Of a stretch of DNA of 64,000 bases, positions 22,640-32,589 are shown piece after piece. The stretch comes from Adiantum capillus-veneris. Taxonomy: Eukaryota > Streptophyta > Polypodiopsida > Polypodiales > Pteridaceae. The notes under the pieces were generated by a model, which had not been told where the DNA came from, searched no databases, and saw nothing but the letters and a program-made list of their open reading frames with translations. A program made the position numbers and the translations under genes. Position 1 is the stretch's first letter; the number at the start of each line of letters is the position of its first letter. The DNA is taken from contig CM043968.1 in assembly GCA_014529385.2 (NCBI GenBank), positions 129,369,018 through 129,433,017 of the forward strand, given 5' to 3'.

Positions 22640-23614
22640 CTATACAGCCTTTTTGCTATGCATAACCCTTTACAACAAGTCAAGCCTTATGGCGATCGAT
22701 CTCACCATCCGGCTTGCATTTCAACTAGTAAACCCACTTTGTACCAATAGCCTTTTTGCCAGGAGGAAAATCACATAAAGCCCATGTGTCATTTTCTATA
22801 AGTGCATCATATTCTGATTGCATGGTAGCCATCCAATTTTTTAAATTTTGTGCTTCATCAAAAGACAAAGGTTCCTCAACATCATGTAAGCTAGACACAA
22901 CCAAAGCATAACAATCTGATGCATAATATGCATGGCAAGAGCCTAAACGAGTACGACTAGACAAAGGTGCATCCAATTTATTGTACGCAATGTATGCACC
23001 AGCCATTTTGGCATACCTCTAGCTTGCTGATTTTCAGCCCTTTCCTCATCAAGTACATCATGTACATCTGCATCAGTAATAGGCTGATCTATAAAATTTT
23101 CGGAAACCCCCATAAGATGTACATTTGTCTCATTGGAGTTTACATTCGAACTTCCATCACTAAAAAGAGGCAACAAAGAGTCATAAATATCCTGTGAGCC
23201 TACATTACTGTCTCTAGTACATGAGAGTAAGGGCTGAACAGAATCTTCCACATACACTACATCCTCTGAAACCAGAATACACTTTGCTTGCGGATATACA
23301 ACCTGTAACCTTTTCTTTCAACACTATAACCAACAAAAATACATTTGATAGCCTTATCATCCAATTTTCTGCGCTGTGTTTGTGGCACCAAAGCATATGC
23401 CAAATAGCCAAAAACATGCATGTGCTCAAATAGAAGGCTTTCTATCATGCCATGCTTCATATGGAGTAATAGACTGAAAAGCTTTCGTAGGACACCTATT
23501 AAATACATAAGTGGCACACATGATGGCCTCAAGCCAAAAAGAATGCGGCAAAGCTTGACTTTTGACCATGCATTGTGCCATTTTATTAAGTGACCTGTTT
23601 TTCCTCTCAGCAAC
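22640..23614 (-). pseudogene. Copia integrase C-terminal half and RT start
   Basis: The minus strand reads AERKNRSLNKMAQC, IEHMHVFGYLAYALVPQ, KLDDKAIKCIFVGYS, then the pre-RT linker. RT begins with EPLSFDEAQNLKNWMATMQS and KAIGTKWVY and breaks off near KGCID at about 22635. Frameshifts are present. It is the direct continuation of the integrase at 32.59 kb, cut there by E1. When E1 and one GCAAC copy are disregarded, the conserved motif around PQQNGVAERKN is continuous. Confidence 0.9.
23610..23614. repeat. Target-site duplication GCAAC, left copy
   Basis: GCAAC abuts the 5' LTR of E1 and is repeated directly after the 3' LTR at 32590-32594. A five-base duplication is the normal product of an LTR-retroelement integrase. 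Confidence 0.95.
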
Positions 23615-23907
23615 TGTTAACCCTCACGGCACACGGACACCGATCACCTACGACGGACGTGTATTATGTATTTGGTAGAGTCAGGTACCGGGCTTGTCGG
23701 ACCAATAGGGAAAGGTAGAGTGATCGCCGATGAGAGGCGCACTTTAACTTGGACATTCAAGGGATTAGTTGGTTAAGCATGGGCGCCCAAGTGTGAATGG
23801 GGTGAACTCCTATAAAAGCCAACTAAACCTAATTTTTACTCATTCTCTCATTTGTGCAATTGAAGAGTGCTCTTGCTCCATCTCCATCTTCTTCTTCTTC
23901 ACCTCCT

Positions 23908-23941
<34 letters not shown>

Positions 23942-24192
23942 GGAGAGTGTGTGTGCGATCGAGCATTACGAAGGCACGACGGCGGCGAAGCGGTTGAGCG
24001 CGGCACGACTGCAGCTTCTTCTTCATCGCGGCGAGGAATCCACCACGAAGGCGAGCGTAGAGCGGTGAGTGACACACCCTTTGTTTTCTTGAGCTTGCTA
24101 GTTTAGGCTTGTTGTGTGCTTGGAGCCGTTTGTGGCTCGCATACGGTGTATTGACAAGTCCCTTGCTTCGATAGTGCGGCAAGGAGCGCACA
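23615..24192 (+). mobile_element. E1 5' LTR
   Basis: Starts TGTTAACCCTCACGG and ends GGAGCGCACA. It contains TATAAAAG at 23811, a CTTCTTCTTC tract, and a TG/GA microsatellite (23909-23943) in the transcribed part. LTR copies in E2 share these landmarks. Confidence 0.95.
23811..23818 (+). promoter_or_regulatory. TATA box of the E1 LTR
   Basis: TATAAAAG is preserved at the same place in both E1 LTRs and in both E2 LTRs. Transcription should start roughly 30 bp downstream, within AACTAAACC-type sequence. Confidence 0.7.
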
Positions 24193-24196
24193 TTTT

Positions 24197-24215
24197 TGGC
24201 GCCGCTGCCGGGGAT
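24197..24215 (+). promoter_or_regulatory. E1 primer-binding site for tRNA-Asp
   Basis: TGGCGCCGCTGCCGGGGAT begins four bases after the LTR. It complements the 3' end of plant tRNA-Asp(GTC) (remembered sequence ...CCGGCAACGGCGCCA) with one mismatch. tRNA-Asp priming is known for Athila/Tat-type gypsy elements. Confidence 0.85.
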
Positions 24216-24299
24216 ATGCCCTACACTAAGCTCGGTTAGCACTTTACGCTTCCTTGTGGTGCAATTTCTATCATAGGAAAGGCAGGGAAGGAGTGTGTG

Positions 24300-24840
24300 G
24301 AAGATTTCTGTTTTTTGCGTTTTCTGCAATTGCTGTCAAATTTCAATTTCTTCTATTGTCTGTGTTTTTTCAATTTCTGCAATTTTTGCATTTTCAAGTT
24401 CGGCGTTTTCAATTTCTGCAATTTTCTGCAATTTCTGCGTTTTTGCTGCATTTTCTACAATTTCTGCGTTTTTTCTGCATTTTCTGCAATTTCTGCGTTT
24501 TTTCTGTCAATTTGCTGCAATTTCTGCGTTTTTTTTGCAATTTCTGCAATTTCTGCGTTTTTCTGCATTTTTTTCAATTTCTGCGTTTTTCTACATCAAC
24601 AAAAACATTAAAAAAAAATATTTGAAAAAAAAAGCTTTTTGAGAAAAAAAAAACAAAAATATTTTGGAAAAAGAAAAAAATATTTAAAAGGAAAAAAATT
24701 CGGAAATTAAAAACGCGAGCGAGTGGGTGGCGAAATTTTTCGAAAATAAAAAACGTGACTCTTAAAACGGACGGGTTGGTTTGTATAAAAGATAGATCGG
24801 GATCGGTTTCCCAAGCCCAAGCCCAAGCCCACGCCCAAGC
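24300..24840 (+). repeat. E1 leader: TTTCTGCAATTTCTGCG minisatellite and CCCAAG repeats
   Basis: 24330-24600 is an irregular array of TTTCTGCAATTTCTGCG(TTTT) units. Its open frames code only for Phe/Leu-rich nonsense. It is followed by an A-rich stretch and, at 24808-24842, (CCCAAG)n. The E2 leader keeps only a short remnant of the CCCAAG-like part. Confidence 0.85.
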
Positions 24841-25223
24841 CTCAGTCCTCAATCTTATGATATAGACTAGACTCACTCTTATATATATACCCTACTCCCT
24901 CAAGAGAGAATGAGAGCATGTGGGACAAGTCCTCCACTCTCCTCCTTTCTCTTCCCACTTGCACCCTTAGACTTTCTAGTTTGGGCATAGTTCCCTACTG
25001 GAAATTGACAGTTTTAGGGATTCCGAGGGCATAGAGTGACCAAACGGAGGGCTGTAAAGCACGGCACGACCCTCTGACCGATACGCTCGTTTCGAGCCAT
25101 CACACGGCCCATTCCACGACACGCTCTAAAAAATCTAGCAAAAAAACAAACAAAAAACACGCTAAAAACTAATCACAAGGCCTCCTAGAGCAGCTTTTTG
25201 ACACCTTAGGGTATCAAAAGCAC

Positions 25224-25691
25224 ATGCACTTACGCTCTGGGCGGGTGCTAGAACACGAGCATATTGAGGGTGCCTCTGTTCATACGGACACCCATTACCC
25301 CTCCACGATAAGCTCTAGACCCTCAGCGGGGACACAAGGTAGCACCACCCAAGACCCTAAAATAGCCGCTAGTGATTCCTCCTCCGACTCAGAAATCATG
25401 GAAGCATACCCTACCCAAAACACTGAGAGAGAAGGCCATGCACCTCCCGAAGCTCCACAGCCTAGTACTAGTATGTTTAGCCGTTTCATGGAAACATTAG
25501 GTAGAGCTACTCGCTCGGAACCTGATGCAAATGAAGCACACGAAGGGGTGGGAAAGTGGACTCTCCTTTCACATCGCACGTGGACCCCACACCCCCAAAG
25601 AGTGTCCATGTGGATATCCTACCAACTTCTTACCAAGAAGGCCCTGTTGAGCTGCCTCCTTCAGAAGTTCCCTCTAGAGTACCGTTGGTGA
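25224..25691 (+). CDS. E1 gag N-terminal reading frame
   Basis: 155 codons from ATG. It begins MHLRSGRVLE, the LRSGR-type opening common in plant gypsy gag proteins. Acidic/serine-rich sequence (AASDSSSD) and SRFMETLGRATRSE follow. E2 preserves the same order (HLRSGRVLE, AASDSSSD, FSRATRSE). In E2 the frame runs without a break into the main gag, whereas in E1 it lies one base out of register. The homologous frame therefore ends functionally near 25556. The last 45 codons (25557-25691), which overlap the main frame, are probably not meaningful unless no frameshift occurs. Confidence 0.7.
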   Translation: MHLRSGRVLEHEHIEGASVHTDTHYPSTISSRPSAGTQGSTTQDPKIAASDSSSDSEIMEAYPTQNTEREGHAPPEAPQPSTSMFSRFMETLGRATRSEPDANEAHEGVGKWTLLSHRTWTPHPQRVSMWISYQLLTKKALLSCLLQKFPLEYRW

Positions 25692-28600
25692 CAAGTAAAA
25701 CCACGGGGAGCAACATTGCTTCTACCTCACAAGAAACCATTAACACGTCGACTCTAGAAGGATTGTTCATTAATGATCATTGGACATACGACCTCCACAC
25801 TGAGGTGTTGACGGATCTACACTCTGGCCACGCCTACCATGTAGGATGGATAGAGATTGTACAATCCACCTCTAGTGCCACGAGCATCGAAGATCAACAG
25901 AAAATGATCTGTAATGTTATCCATGGCATTATTCATTCAGAAAGGCAAAACCAAGGGGTAAATATACTCTCAACTGGCCCCATGAGATTTCTGGATACGA
26001 GCAAGGCTCAACAGCCTACTCTATCACAAATGGAGACTCCTCTAATGAGCCCCATGGACCTATCTTACGTCATTTCACCTGGGGTCTCTATGCAATCTGA
26101 GCCTCCGAGCGAAAACTTTAGCTTCCCTAACTTGGCTCAACCCTCTATCAAGGAAAACACAGTGCTCACTCCAGGGATAAGCCTGACAGAGAATGTACCG
26201 ATGACATCTACGGTTAGCGCAGTGCCACTACCTAGTGTCGTAGTACCTAATATGGGGCCTCGACCATATGTGCCTCTAGCCCCTTATGCACACATGGCCC
26301 CCACAGCTCCAATTGTACCACTTGCTTATGCTCCTCGAGTGCCGCTCCCTAGCTCTTATCCGAGTGGACCTATGCCCGGTTATGTTCCATATCCTGCATC
26401 ATCCACACATATGCCAAGACCGGTACCCGTTCCTCTCCCACATATGATTCCAAGAGTACCTCCACCGGCCCTGCCTCCTCACATAGGTGACTTGGCAGCG
26501 TTTGCTCAAACCATAGGTCGATCTATCGCGGAAAATATGCGTCATGCATCTGATAGAGAGCCTAGAAGTAAGGCAGTACAAATTGCCAAACTCACGCAAA
26601 AATTCAATGGGGACGAAGATGCTAGGAAACACATTGAAGTGTTTGAACAAGTATGTGATTCCTTAGGGGAACGCAACGAACTACATAAGTGCAATGCCTT
26701 AAGCTTGACATTAAGTGGGAAGGCTGGAGATTGGTATAGGACCCTAAGGGTGGACGAGAAAACAATCTACCCTACCCTTCGAAGGTTGTTTCTAAAGGAT
26801 TACATACGAGAAGGTGTGCTTTGGGGTGTAGCATCTCAGCTACAGAAGGCCGAACGTAAGGAAGGAGAGTCAGTAAGGGACTTCATTAGTCGTCTAAAGC
26901 ACTTAAACTCTCGCTGCCCTGTAAATGAGCGCTTCAACAATAACCAACTGCTTGATCGATTCATTCGAGGGTTGAGGAATGAAGGAATCTATAATGGACT
27001 AGTGATTAGAGGTATCACAACCTGGGAAGATGTCACTGCCAATGCAATCCAATTAGAGGACAACTTGATGATAGCAGGCATGAGGGTGTCTACTGACACG
27101 AGATCCACTAGCTCACAAGCCATTGAGTATGAACCCATGACTGCAAAGCCCATTGCCAATGAGCCAAAGGTATTTGAGACATTCTTGACAGACCTCACCA
27201 AGGCAATCCAAGAGTCTCTTAAGGATAATCGACCCCCTCAAAATAGTCACATGTATCCAAGAAGGGAGCAACAATGGTGTTCCATTTGCTTAGGTCCACA
27301 TAGCACTAGTGAGTGCCCTACGTTTAGAGTAAAATTTAATGGAACTTGCAACGCATGTGGTAGGTATGGTCACCAAGCTAAGGATTGTTTAATGATCAAA
27401 CGTATGATGGCAAATAGACCACCTGTAGCCTGGACGGATGCGCCTCGAGCTCCTGTATTGATGCCTGCTCCACCTGTTGAGCAACTACCGCAACACATGG
27501 TCCCTAGATCTCAAAATGTTGTACAAGCTACACCGTTACCACCTCCTGTGCTAGGACCGCAGCCCCCGCATCCAAGAGTCGCCCCTATGAACCAAGTGGG
27601 TTGCGAGCCATCAAATGCTTATCCAGATGGCTGTGAGGAGGAAATAGACACTAGTATTGCCTACGGACTTGATACATTGGAAGAGTGTCCTATATACTAC
27701 ATGGAAGATTGTTGGGGACAAGTCAAGCCGGTTTATCAAGCTGCTGCTCTCGCATCCAGAGGTCAAAATATCAACACCCAGGCTAGGAGGCCACCTCTTC
27801 AATGCTACGAGTGTGGTGGACCACATCGAGTAGCGGAGTGCCCTATTAGGCTGCAAAAGAATGCTGCACAGATGCAAATGAATCAAGGGAGCACGTCTGC
27901 AATGCCAATACTCACATGTAATCGTTGTGGCATAGATCACTTGATTGCCCAATGCCCCTATAACCCAAATGCGCCTAAAATCACACCCCTAAATTTGGTT
28001 GAAATTGCTAGTGTGACATCACCAATACCACCCGTCGCACCCGCTTATGCGATTACACGGTCCATGCTTCAAGGGCCAGGACATATCCTCGAAGAGAGAG
28101 ATACCGCGTCAGTTATCCAAGCAAAGAAAAAGAAGACACGAAGGAAGAAGTCGCAGAATACGGAAAATTCAAAGCCAAGTTCCAAAACAAACATAGGAAC
28201 AGGAGATGACCCCGTGTATATGAATGACCTCGAGGATGATTCAGATTCAGTCGAGACAATGGAGACTAGAACCAATACCACAAAGGGAAAGACCGACAAA
28301 GAAAACCGTAACATGGAACCAAATGAAAACCGAATAAGAGAAAACCATAAAGAGCCTCTGAAAACACCACAAGTGTTTCCAAATCCAATCCAAGACCCCC
28401 AAGATAAACCGCAGGGGCAAAAAGGGAAAAATCGTAAAAAGAAGATTGGGACGTATCCAAACCCTGTAGACGAGATCAAGCAGGTGAAACATCTAAGAGG
28501 TTTAGTGGAGGAGACTCAAAGGAAACTAGAACCAGAACCCATGCAGGTCAAAATTCATGACACAGTGTTTCCCACGCAAGTTCATCCACCCCACATGAAC

Positions 28601-30403
28601 CATAGACCGTTAGCCATATCTAGTATCATCCAAGAAGGGAGTGAGGACAGGACATCAGAAAGTGAGCATACACCCTTCTTGTTGGAAAGGATGTTTAACG
28701 AAGGAATACCTGATCCCATTGAGGAATATGAGATTCCATCCTCACCAGTTCCTAGTCAAGGACCTACACCCTGCAAAACGCCAATGAATGTTGCCAAACT
28801 AGTGGACTTCATGTCTTCTGAGGTCCGAACCACGATCATAGCAAAGCTGTATGGAGATCCTGAGTTATTCCTTGCACTTCGAGCATTCCTTAACGGAGAG
28901 CTACGAACGGGATTACCGCAGTTTGCGCAACCAAATAGGCCTGACTCGATTATGATTGATGAGGAAAATCATGTGCAATCACTTGACTTAGATGGACACG
29001 AGTCTGTGATCGAGGTACCCATTAACGAATTAGGGCAGTATTTTGAAGGCGACGAGTCTAATGCGACCCTACCCATCACTACCAAGGGATTAACTATAAA
29101 GGGAATTCTTGATGGTGGTGCGGGAGTTAGCATCGTTACAAAAGATTGTTGGGAATCCATGGGAAAACCCCGCCTCAGTGTTACTAACATTGTGGTAAAG
29201 ATGGCAAATGGTACCATAGCCAAACCTATGGGGATGCTCAAGGATCTTAAGATCAAAGTTCTAGGACACAAGGTACGACATACGTTCATTGTAATGGATT
29301 TCTCTAAACACCTTATGTCATATGAAATGATTTTAGGACGACCATTCATGAGGGAAGCACAAATGGTTCACGATTGGTCTAAAAATCATGTCTATTTGCA
29401 ATTCCAAGACTCTGTCCTTAGAGTGGATTTGGTGACTGGTAAGGTACACCCCTTAGGGAGTAAAACCATTATTGATCATCGCTCTGACACCACAGTTCAC
29501 TCGGCCCCACTACAATATTGTTACACTTGTAAGAAGGATACAGACATTGGCCAAGATTCTCCTTACATGGATGTGTTACCGGGTATGACGGAATCAGACA
29601 ATGTAGACTGGGTCCACCTAGCATCAACCATAGACACTTGGGGAAATAGGGGGACGACCTGGGTAACACCTGAGGGGGATGAAATGCATATACCCTTAAA
29701 TATGCTACAAGCAATGCATATCGCTTCCGACAAGACTCATCCTAAGGTAACAAAGAAAACATACAAGTGGGTCCCTAAAACTTCTTTAGCGACCATAGCT
29801 AGTGCTAAAAAACAGAAGCCTTGTAAGAAACGTACCACTCGCTCCAAGAAAAGTAAGAAAATGTTGCGATGGATCCCTAAACGACTATTGGAAGCCCAAG
29901 GCTACTATCAAGGAAATGATCAAATCTGGGTGCCAAAACGTAGATTGTGCTCTTACCTGTCACCTGACCCAAATGAGCCCAATCCCGTAGCTCCAAAACG
30001 AATCAATGATCGTGGAAAGAAAAAAATCACAGAATGCTACACACCTGCTCCCGAGCTAGTTTGGGTACCAAAGAAAGAACGATTTGTTCCACCTACCTCA
30101 AGAAGGGAGGAGTCCCATGAAGATTCTAGCTCATCATGTAATACATCCATAGAGGTAAAAGCTTCTACACAGTCTCCATCTATAGTAGTGGACCTCCATG
30201 AAGCTACAAAAGAATCCACACCTCCCAGTGTTCAAGAATCACCTGATGAACCACTTCAAGTTCAATCCTGGGAGAGTACCTTACCACCCTTGCAGCTTGA
30301 CAAGGCACCTAGGGTAATAGAAAACTACTGGCAAAAATCCTCACCTATTACCAACTGGAACAATTGGTTTCAACGGGTGACAAGCTCATTTCAAACGGTA
30401 TGA
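25535..30403 (+). CDS. E1 main gag-protease polyprotein
   Basis: An open frame of about 1620 codons, ending TGA at 30401. It has no ATG at its 5' end; the first is near 25904. Numbering from codon 25556, the order is as follows. First comes a Pro-rich N-terminal third. A gag capsid-like domain follows at about 340-505 (HIEVFEQVCDSLGERNEL, LSGKAGDWYRTLR). Four zinc knuckles start at 575, 598, 750 and 788 (CNACGRYGHQAKDC is canonical; the other three have CX2CX3HX4C). A Lys-rich linker leads to a retropepsin with active site ILDGGAGVSIVT (Asp about 1186) and YEMILGRPFM. The basic C-terminus carries W[VI]PK motifs at about 1405, 1439, 1458 and 1503. No RT follows. Gag should form particles and package RNA, and the protease should process the polyprotein. 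Confidence 0.88.
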   Translation, partial: STRRGGKVDSPFTSHVDPTPPKSVHVDILPTSYQEGPVELPPSEVPSRVPLVTSKTTGSNIASTSQETINTSTLEGLFINDHWTYDLHTEVLTDLHSGHAYHVGWIEIVQSTSSATSIEDQQKMICNVIHGIIHSERQNQGVNILSTGPMRFLDTSKAQQPTLSQMETPLMSPMDLSYVISPGVSMQSEPPSENFSFPNLAQPSIKENTVLTPGISLTENVPMTSTVSAVPLPSVVVPNMGPRPYVPLAPYAHMAPTAPIVPLAYAPRVPLPSSYPSGPMPGYVPYPASSTHMPRPVPVPLPHMIPRVPPPALPPHIGDLAAFAQTIGRSIAENMRHASDREPRSKAVQIAKLTQKFNGDEDARKHIEVFEQVCDSLGERNELHKCNALSLTLSGKAGDWYRTLRVDEKTIYPTLRRLFLKDYIREGVLWGVASQLQKAERKEGESVRDFISRLKHLNSRCPVNERFNNNQLLDRFIRGLRNEGIYNGLVIRGITTWEDVTANAIQLEDNLMIAGMRVSTDTRSTSSQAIEYEPMTAKPIANEPKVFETFLTDLTKAIQESLKDNRPPQNSHMYPRREQQWCSICLGPHSTSECPTFRVKFNGTCNACGRYGHQAKDCLMIKRMMANRPPVAWTDAPRAPVLMPAPPVEQLPQHMVPRSQNVVQATPLPPPVLGPQPPHPRVAPMNQVGCEPSNAYPDGCEEEIDTSIAYGLDTLEECPIYYMEDCWGQVKPVYQAAALASRGQNINTQARRPPLQCYECGGPHRVAECPIRLQKNAAQMQMNQGSTSAMPILTCNRCGIDHLIAQCPYNPNAPKITPLNLVEIASVTSPIPPVAPAYAITRSMLQGPGHILEERDTASVIQAKKKKTRRKKSQNTENSKPSSKTNIGTGDDPVYMNDLEDDSDSVETMETRTNTTKGKTDKENRNMEPNENRIRENHKEPLKTPQVFPNPIQDPQDKPQGQKGKNRKKKIGTYPNPVDEIKQVKHLRGLVEETQRKLEPEPMQVKIHDTVFPTQVHPPHMNHRPLAISSIIQEGSEDRTSESEHTPFLLERMFNEGIPDPIEEYEIPSSPVPSQGPTPCKTPMNVAKLVDFMSSEVRTTIIAKLYGDPELFLALRAFLNGELRTGLPQFAQPNRPDSIMIDEENHVQSLDLDGHESVIEVPINELGQYFEGDESNATLPITTKGLTIKGILDGGAGVSIVTKDCWESMGKPRLSVTNIVVKMANGTIAKPMGMLKDLKIKVLGHKVRHTFIVMDFSKHLMSYEMILGRPFMREAQMVHDWSKNHVYLQFQDSVLRVDLVTGKVHPLGSKTIIDHRSDTTVHSAPLQYCYTCKKDTDIGQDSPYMDVLPGMTESDNVDWVHLASTIDTWGNRGTTWVTPEGDEMHIPLNMLQAMHIASDKTHPKVTKKTYKWVPKTSLATIASAKKQKPCKKRTTRSKKSKKMLRWIPKRLLEAQGYYQGNDQIWVPKRRLCSYLSPDPNEPNPVAPKRINDRGKKKITECYTPAPELVWVPKKERFVPPTSRREESHEDSSSSCNTSIEVKASTQSPSIVVDLHEATKESTPPSVQESPDEPLQVQSWESTLPPLQLDKAPRVIENYWQKSSPITNWNNWFQRVTSSFQTV
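25550..25556 (+). promoter_or_regulatory. Candidate -1 frameshift site GGGAAAG
   Basis: In the N-terminal frame the codons read GTG GGA AAG, so GGGAAAG has the X_XXY_YYZ phase of a -1 slippery heptamer. Slipping back one base continues with GTG GAC in the main frame, exactly where E2 homology continues. Downstream, GGAC (25558) can pair with GTCC (25604) around an inner GTGG/CCAC hairpin. The alternative is a one-base loss in a G-run relative to E2, which is equally simple. Confidence 0.35.
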
Positions 30404-31999
30404 TCTACCCAAGGAAGGGGGGGGTGTTTGCTGACATCCATCATTCACTTGCTTCCCTCTCAACCTTTTTCCCTGACCTCTCAATCACCAATCTTAGGGA
30501 ATGTACATATAAAGCTTTATACTCACAAAAAAAAAAAGAGCAAGAGCAATTAGCAAACGAGTATGCACAATAAAAGTCAAAACATTGACTCAGACCTACA
30601 CCTGTCACATTTGGTACAGTGAAACAGAAACCTATGCCATAAAACACCTTCGATCCTCATTACTTGAGTGATGGAGGGTAGGTAAGATTAGTACGATAGG
30701 AGTGTTTCTGTTTTAGAGTCGAGTGATTAACAAAGTTCTCTTTTCCCACTGATGTGCCTCCTGGAGGTATTGTTTGTGTTTCATAGTGTGTACAGGAGCG
30801 TGTTGCTATTGATAGGATTTGGACCTTCATGGAACCTTCATATCAAGCGCGACCATCAACACAAACAGGTGTTTCTTGTCCATTAGCATTGCCCTTATCT
30901 TTTTTGCATCCATGTTTGTCTGCTTTGATTGTGATTGGTAGCATACTATTCAGCGCATTGGCTTAGTATCCAACATTTAATTCAATGCCATCTTTTGTCA
31001 TAATCACTTGTTTAGGGGTAAAAATCAAGCAGTCCGACTAAGCTAGTTTGACCAAGCTAGGTATTAGAAATCTTCTCTTAATACCATGGGGAATGCCTTC
31101 CTAATAATCAATGGTTACTTAGGTTCTTAATCCGATTTAGGCAGCATTGTATGAAATGTACTAGGGCTTTCTAGTGGGCTTAACCCTATTGACCTTTAGC
31201 TTAAGTATTATAAAGGGAGTTTACTAATGTGATGAGCCTGGGGAATGTAACAGTGTTATATGACCTCCCAAAGTTACAAAATTAAAATGATGAAAATGAA
31301 CAAACAAAAAATCAAAGTGCCACAATGTAAAATTTTAAGCTGGAAGAGAAATCTCAGCTTGATTTGGTACTTCACTCACATGTATCGCCTATGGTACTAG
31401 AGCCCTAGAGGTTCCCAGTGTGGGCGCTTTTCCTTGAAAAGCAAAAAACCCAAGGCATACAAAATAAGCACACACATCATAATTGAATCAATGTGAAAAG
31501 ACCTTGGGGGGTCAAAGAAAAAGTAATCAGTTAGGCGATGATTTCATGAGAAATTCCTTTTATGGTAGCTTAACTACAAGGTTTTCTAGATATAGCCTCT
31601 AGTCAGCCCTTGAACATGAATACTTGGCTCTCGCGATTAAACAACTTAATTGACCACTGAAAATTAAGAAGCTTACCCATGGTATTAATATTCGATCTCT
31701 AGTGCTTTTCGACCGTCAAATTAGCGACCCCAGACTTGTTTAATTTTTTGCCTTTACATCTGTTTATGCATTTGATTACATTGCAATTTAATGTTCATTG
31801 CTAACAAATTGTTTGAAATTCTTTTACCAATCAATGTGTCTACCTAAAACTGCATATGCTTTTTAAGAGAATGCAATTACTGTGCCAATGTTGTTTGATT
31901 TTGCAGAGACTGAAGAAGGCTACGGACATTCATCTCAAATGCTCTTCCACCTCGATGAACCAGCTTCAACTCAATAGCTTCCGAGGACGGAATCTACAT
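30404..31999 (+). other. E1 3' non-coding region
   Basis: 1.6 kb without a protein I can recognise. No RT, integrase or envelope motifs occur. It starts with a purine tract, AAGGAAGGGGGGGG at 30411-30424, resembling the true polypurine tract at 32001. The counterpart in E2 (40.3-42.0 kb) is conserved along its length, which suggests cis-acting sequence. Confidence 0.7.
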
Positions 32000-32013
32000 C
32001 AGGAAGGGGGGCA
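32000..32013 (+). promoter_or_regulatory. E1 polypurine tract
   Basis: CAGGAAGGGGGGCA lies immediately before the 3' LTR, where plus-strand DNA synthesis is primed. E2 has the same AGGAAGGGGGGCA before its 3' LTR (reverse complement at 40296-40308). Confidence 0.9.
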
Positions 32014-32306
32014 TGTTAACCCTCACGGCACACGGACACCGATCACCTACGACGGACGTGTATTATGTATTTGGTAGAGTCAGGTACCGGGCTTGTCGGA
32101 CCAATAGGGAAAGGTAGAGTGATCGCCGATGAGAGGCGCACTTTAACTTGGACATTCAAGGGATTAGTTGGTTAAGCATGGGCGCCCAAGTGTGAATGGG
32201 GTGAGCTCCTATAAAAGCCAACTAAACCTAATTTTTACTCATTCTCTCATTTGTGCAATTGAAGAGTGCTCTTGCTCCATCTCCATCTTCTTCTTCTTCA
32301 CCTCCT

Positions 32307-32338
<32 letters not shown>

Positions 32339-32589
32339 GGAGAGTGTGTGTGCGATCGAGCATTACGAAGGCACGACGGCGGCGAAGCGGTTGAGCGCGG
32401 CACGACTGCAGCTTCTTCTTCATCGCGGCGAGGAATCCACCACGAAGGCGAGCGTAGAGCAGTGAGTGACACACCCTTTGTTTTCTTGAGCTTGCTAGTT
32501 TAGGCTTGTTGTGTGCTTGGAGCCGTTTGTGGCTCGCATACGGTGTATTGGCAAGTCCCTTGCTTCGACAGTGCGGCAAGGAGCGCACA
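32014..32589 (+). mobile_element. E1 3' LTR
   Basis: Identical to the 5' LTR apart from four substitutions (near 32204, 32461, 32550 and 32570) and one missing GA unit. It ends GCGCACA and is followed by the GCAAC target duplication at 32590-32594. Confidence 0.95.

Larger units (their letters stand above)
23615..32589 (+). mobile_element. E1: young gag-protease-only LTR retrotransposon
   Basis: A complete 8975-bp element. It comprises a 5' LTR (578 bp), PBS, a 1-kb leader, gag-protease reading frames, a 1.6-kb non-coding stretch, a polypurine tract and a 3' LTR (576 bp). The LTRs differ by four substitutions (all transitions) and one 2-bp GA-unit difference, so insertion was recent. No RT, RNase H or integrase motif occurs anywhere inside, so movement must rely on enzymes supplied in trans. 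The PBS and DGG-type protease suggest a Tat/Athila-like Ty3/gypsy origin. It resembles the published class of gag-only terminal-repeat elements (TR-GAG), but with a protease and an unusually long gag. E2 (39.6-47.5 kb) is a relative. Confidence 0.92.

Noticed and set aside
24254-24642. Overlapping Phe/Leu-rich frames of over 100 codons in three frames
   Set aside because: They come from the TTTCTGCAATTTCTGCG minisatellite in the E1 leader and have no protein-like character.
28069-28479. Minus-strand frames of 60-140 codons across E1
   Set aside because: They are antisense shadows of the gag-protease frame.
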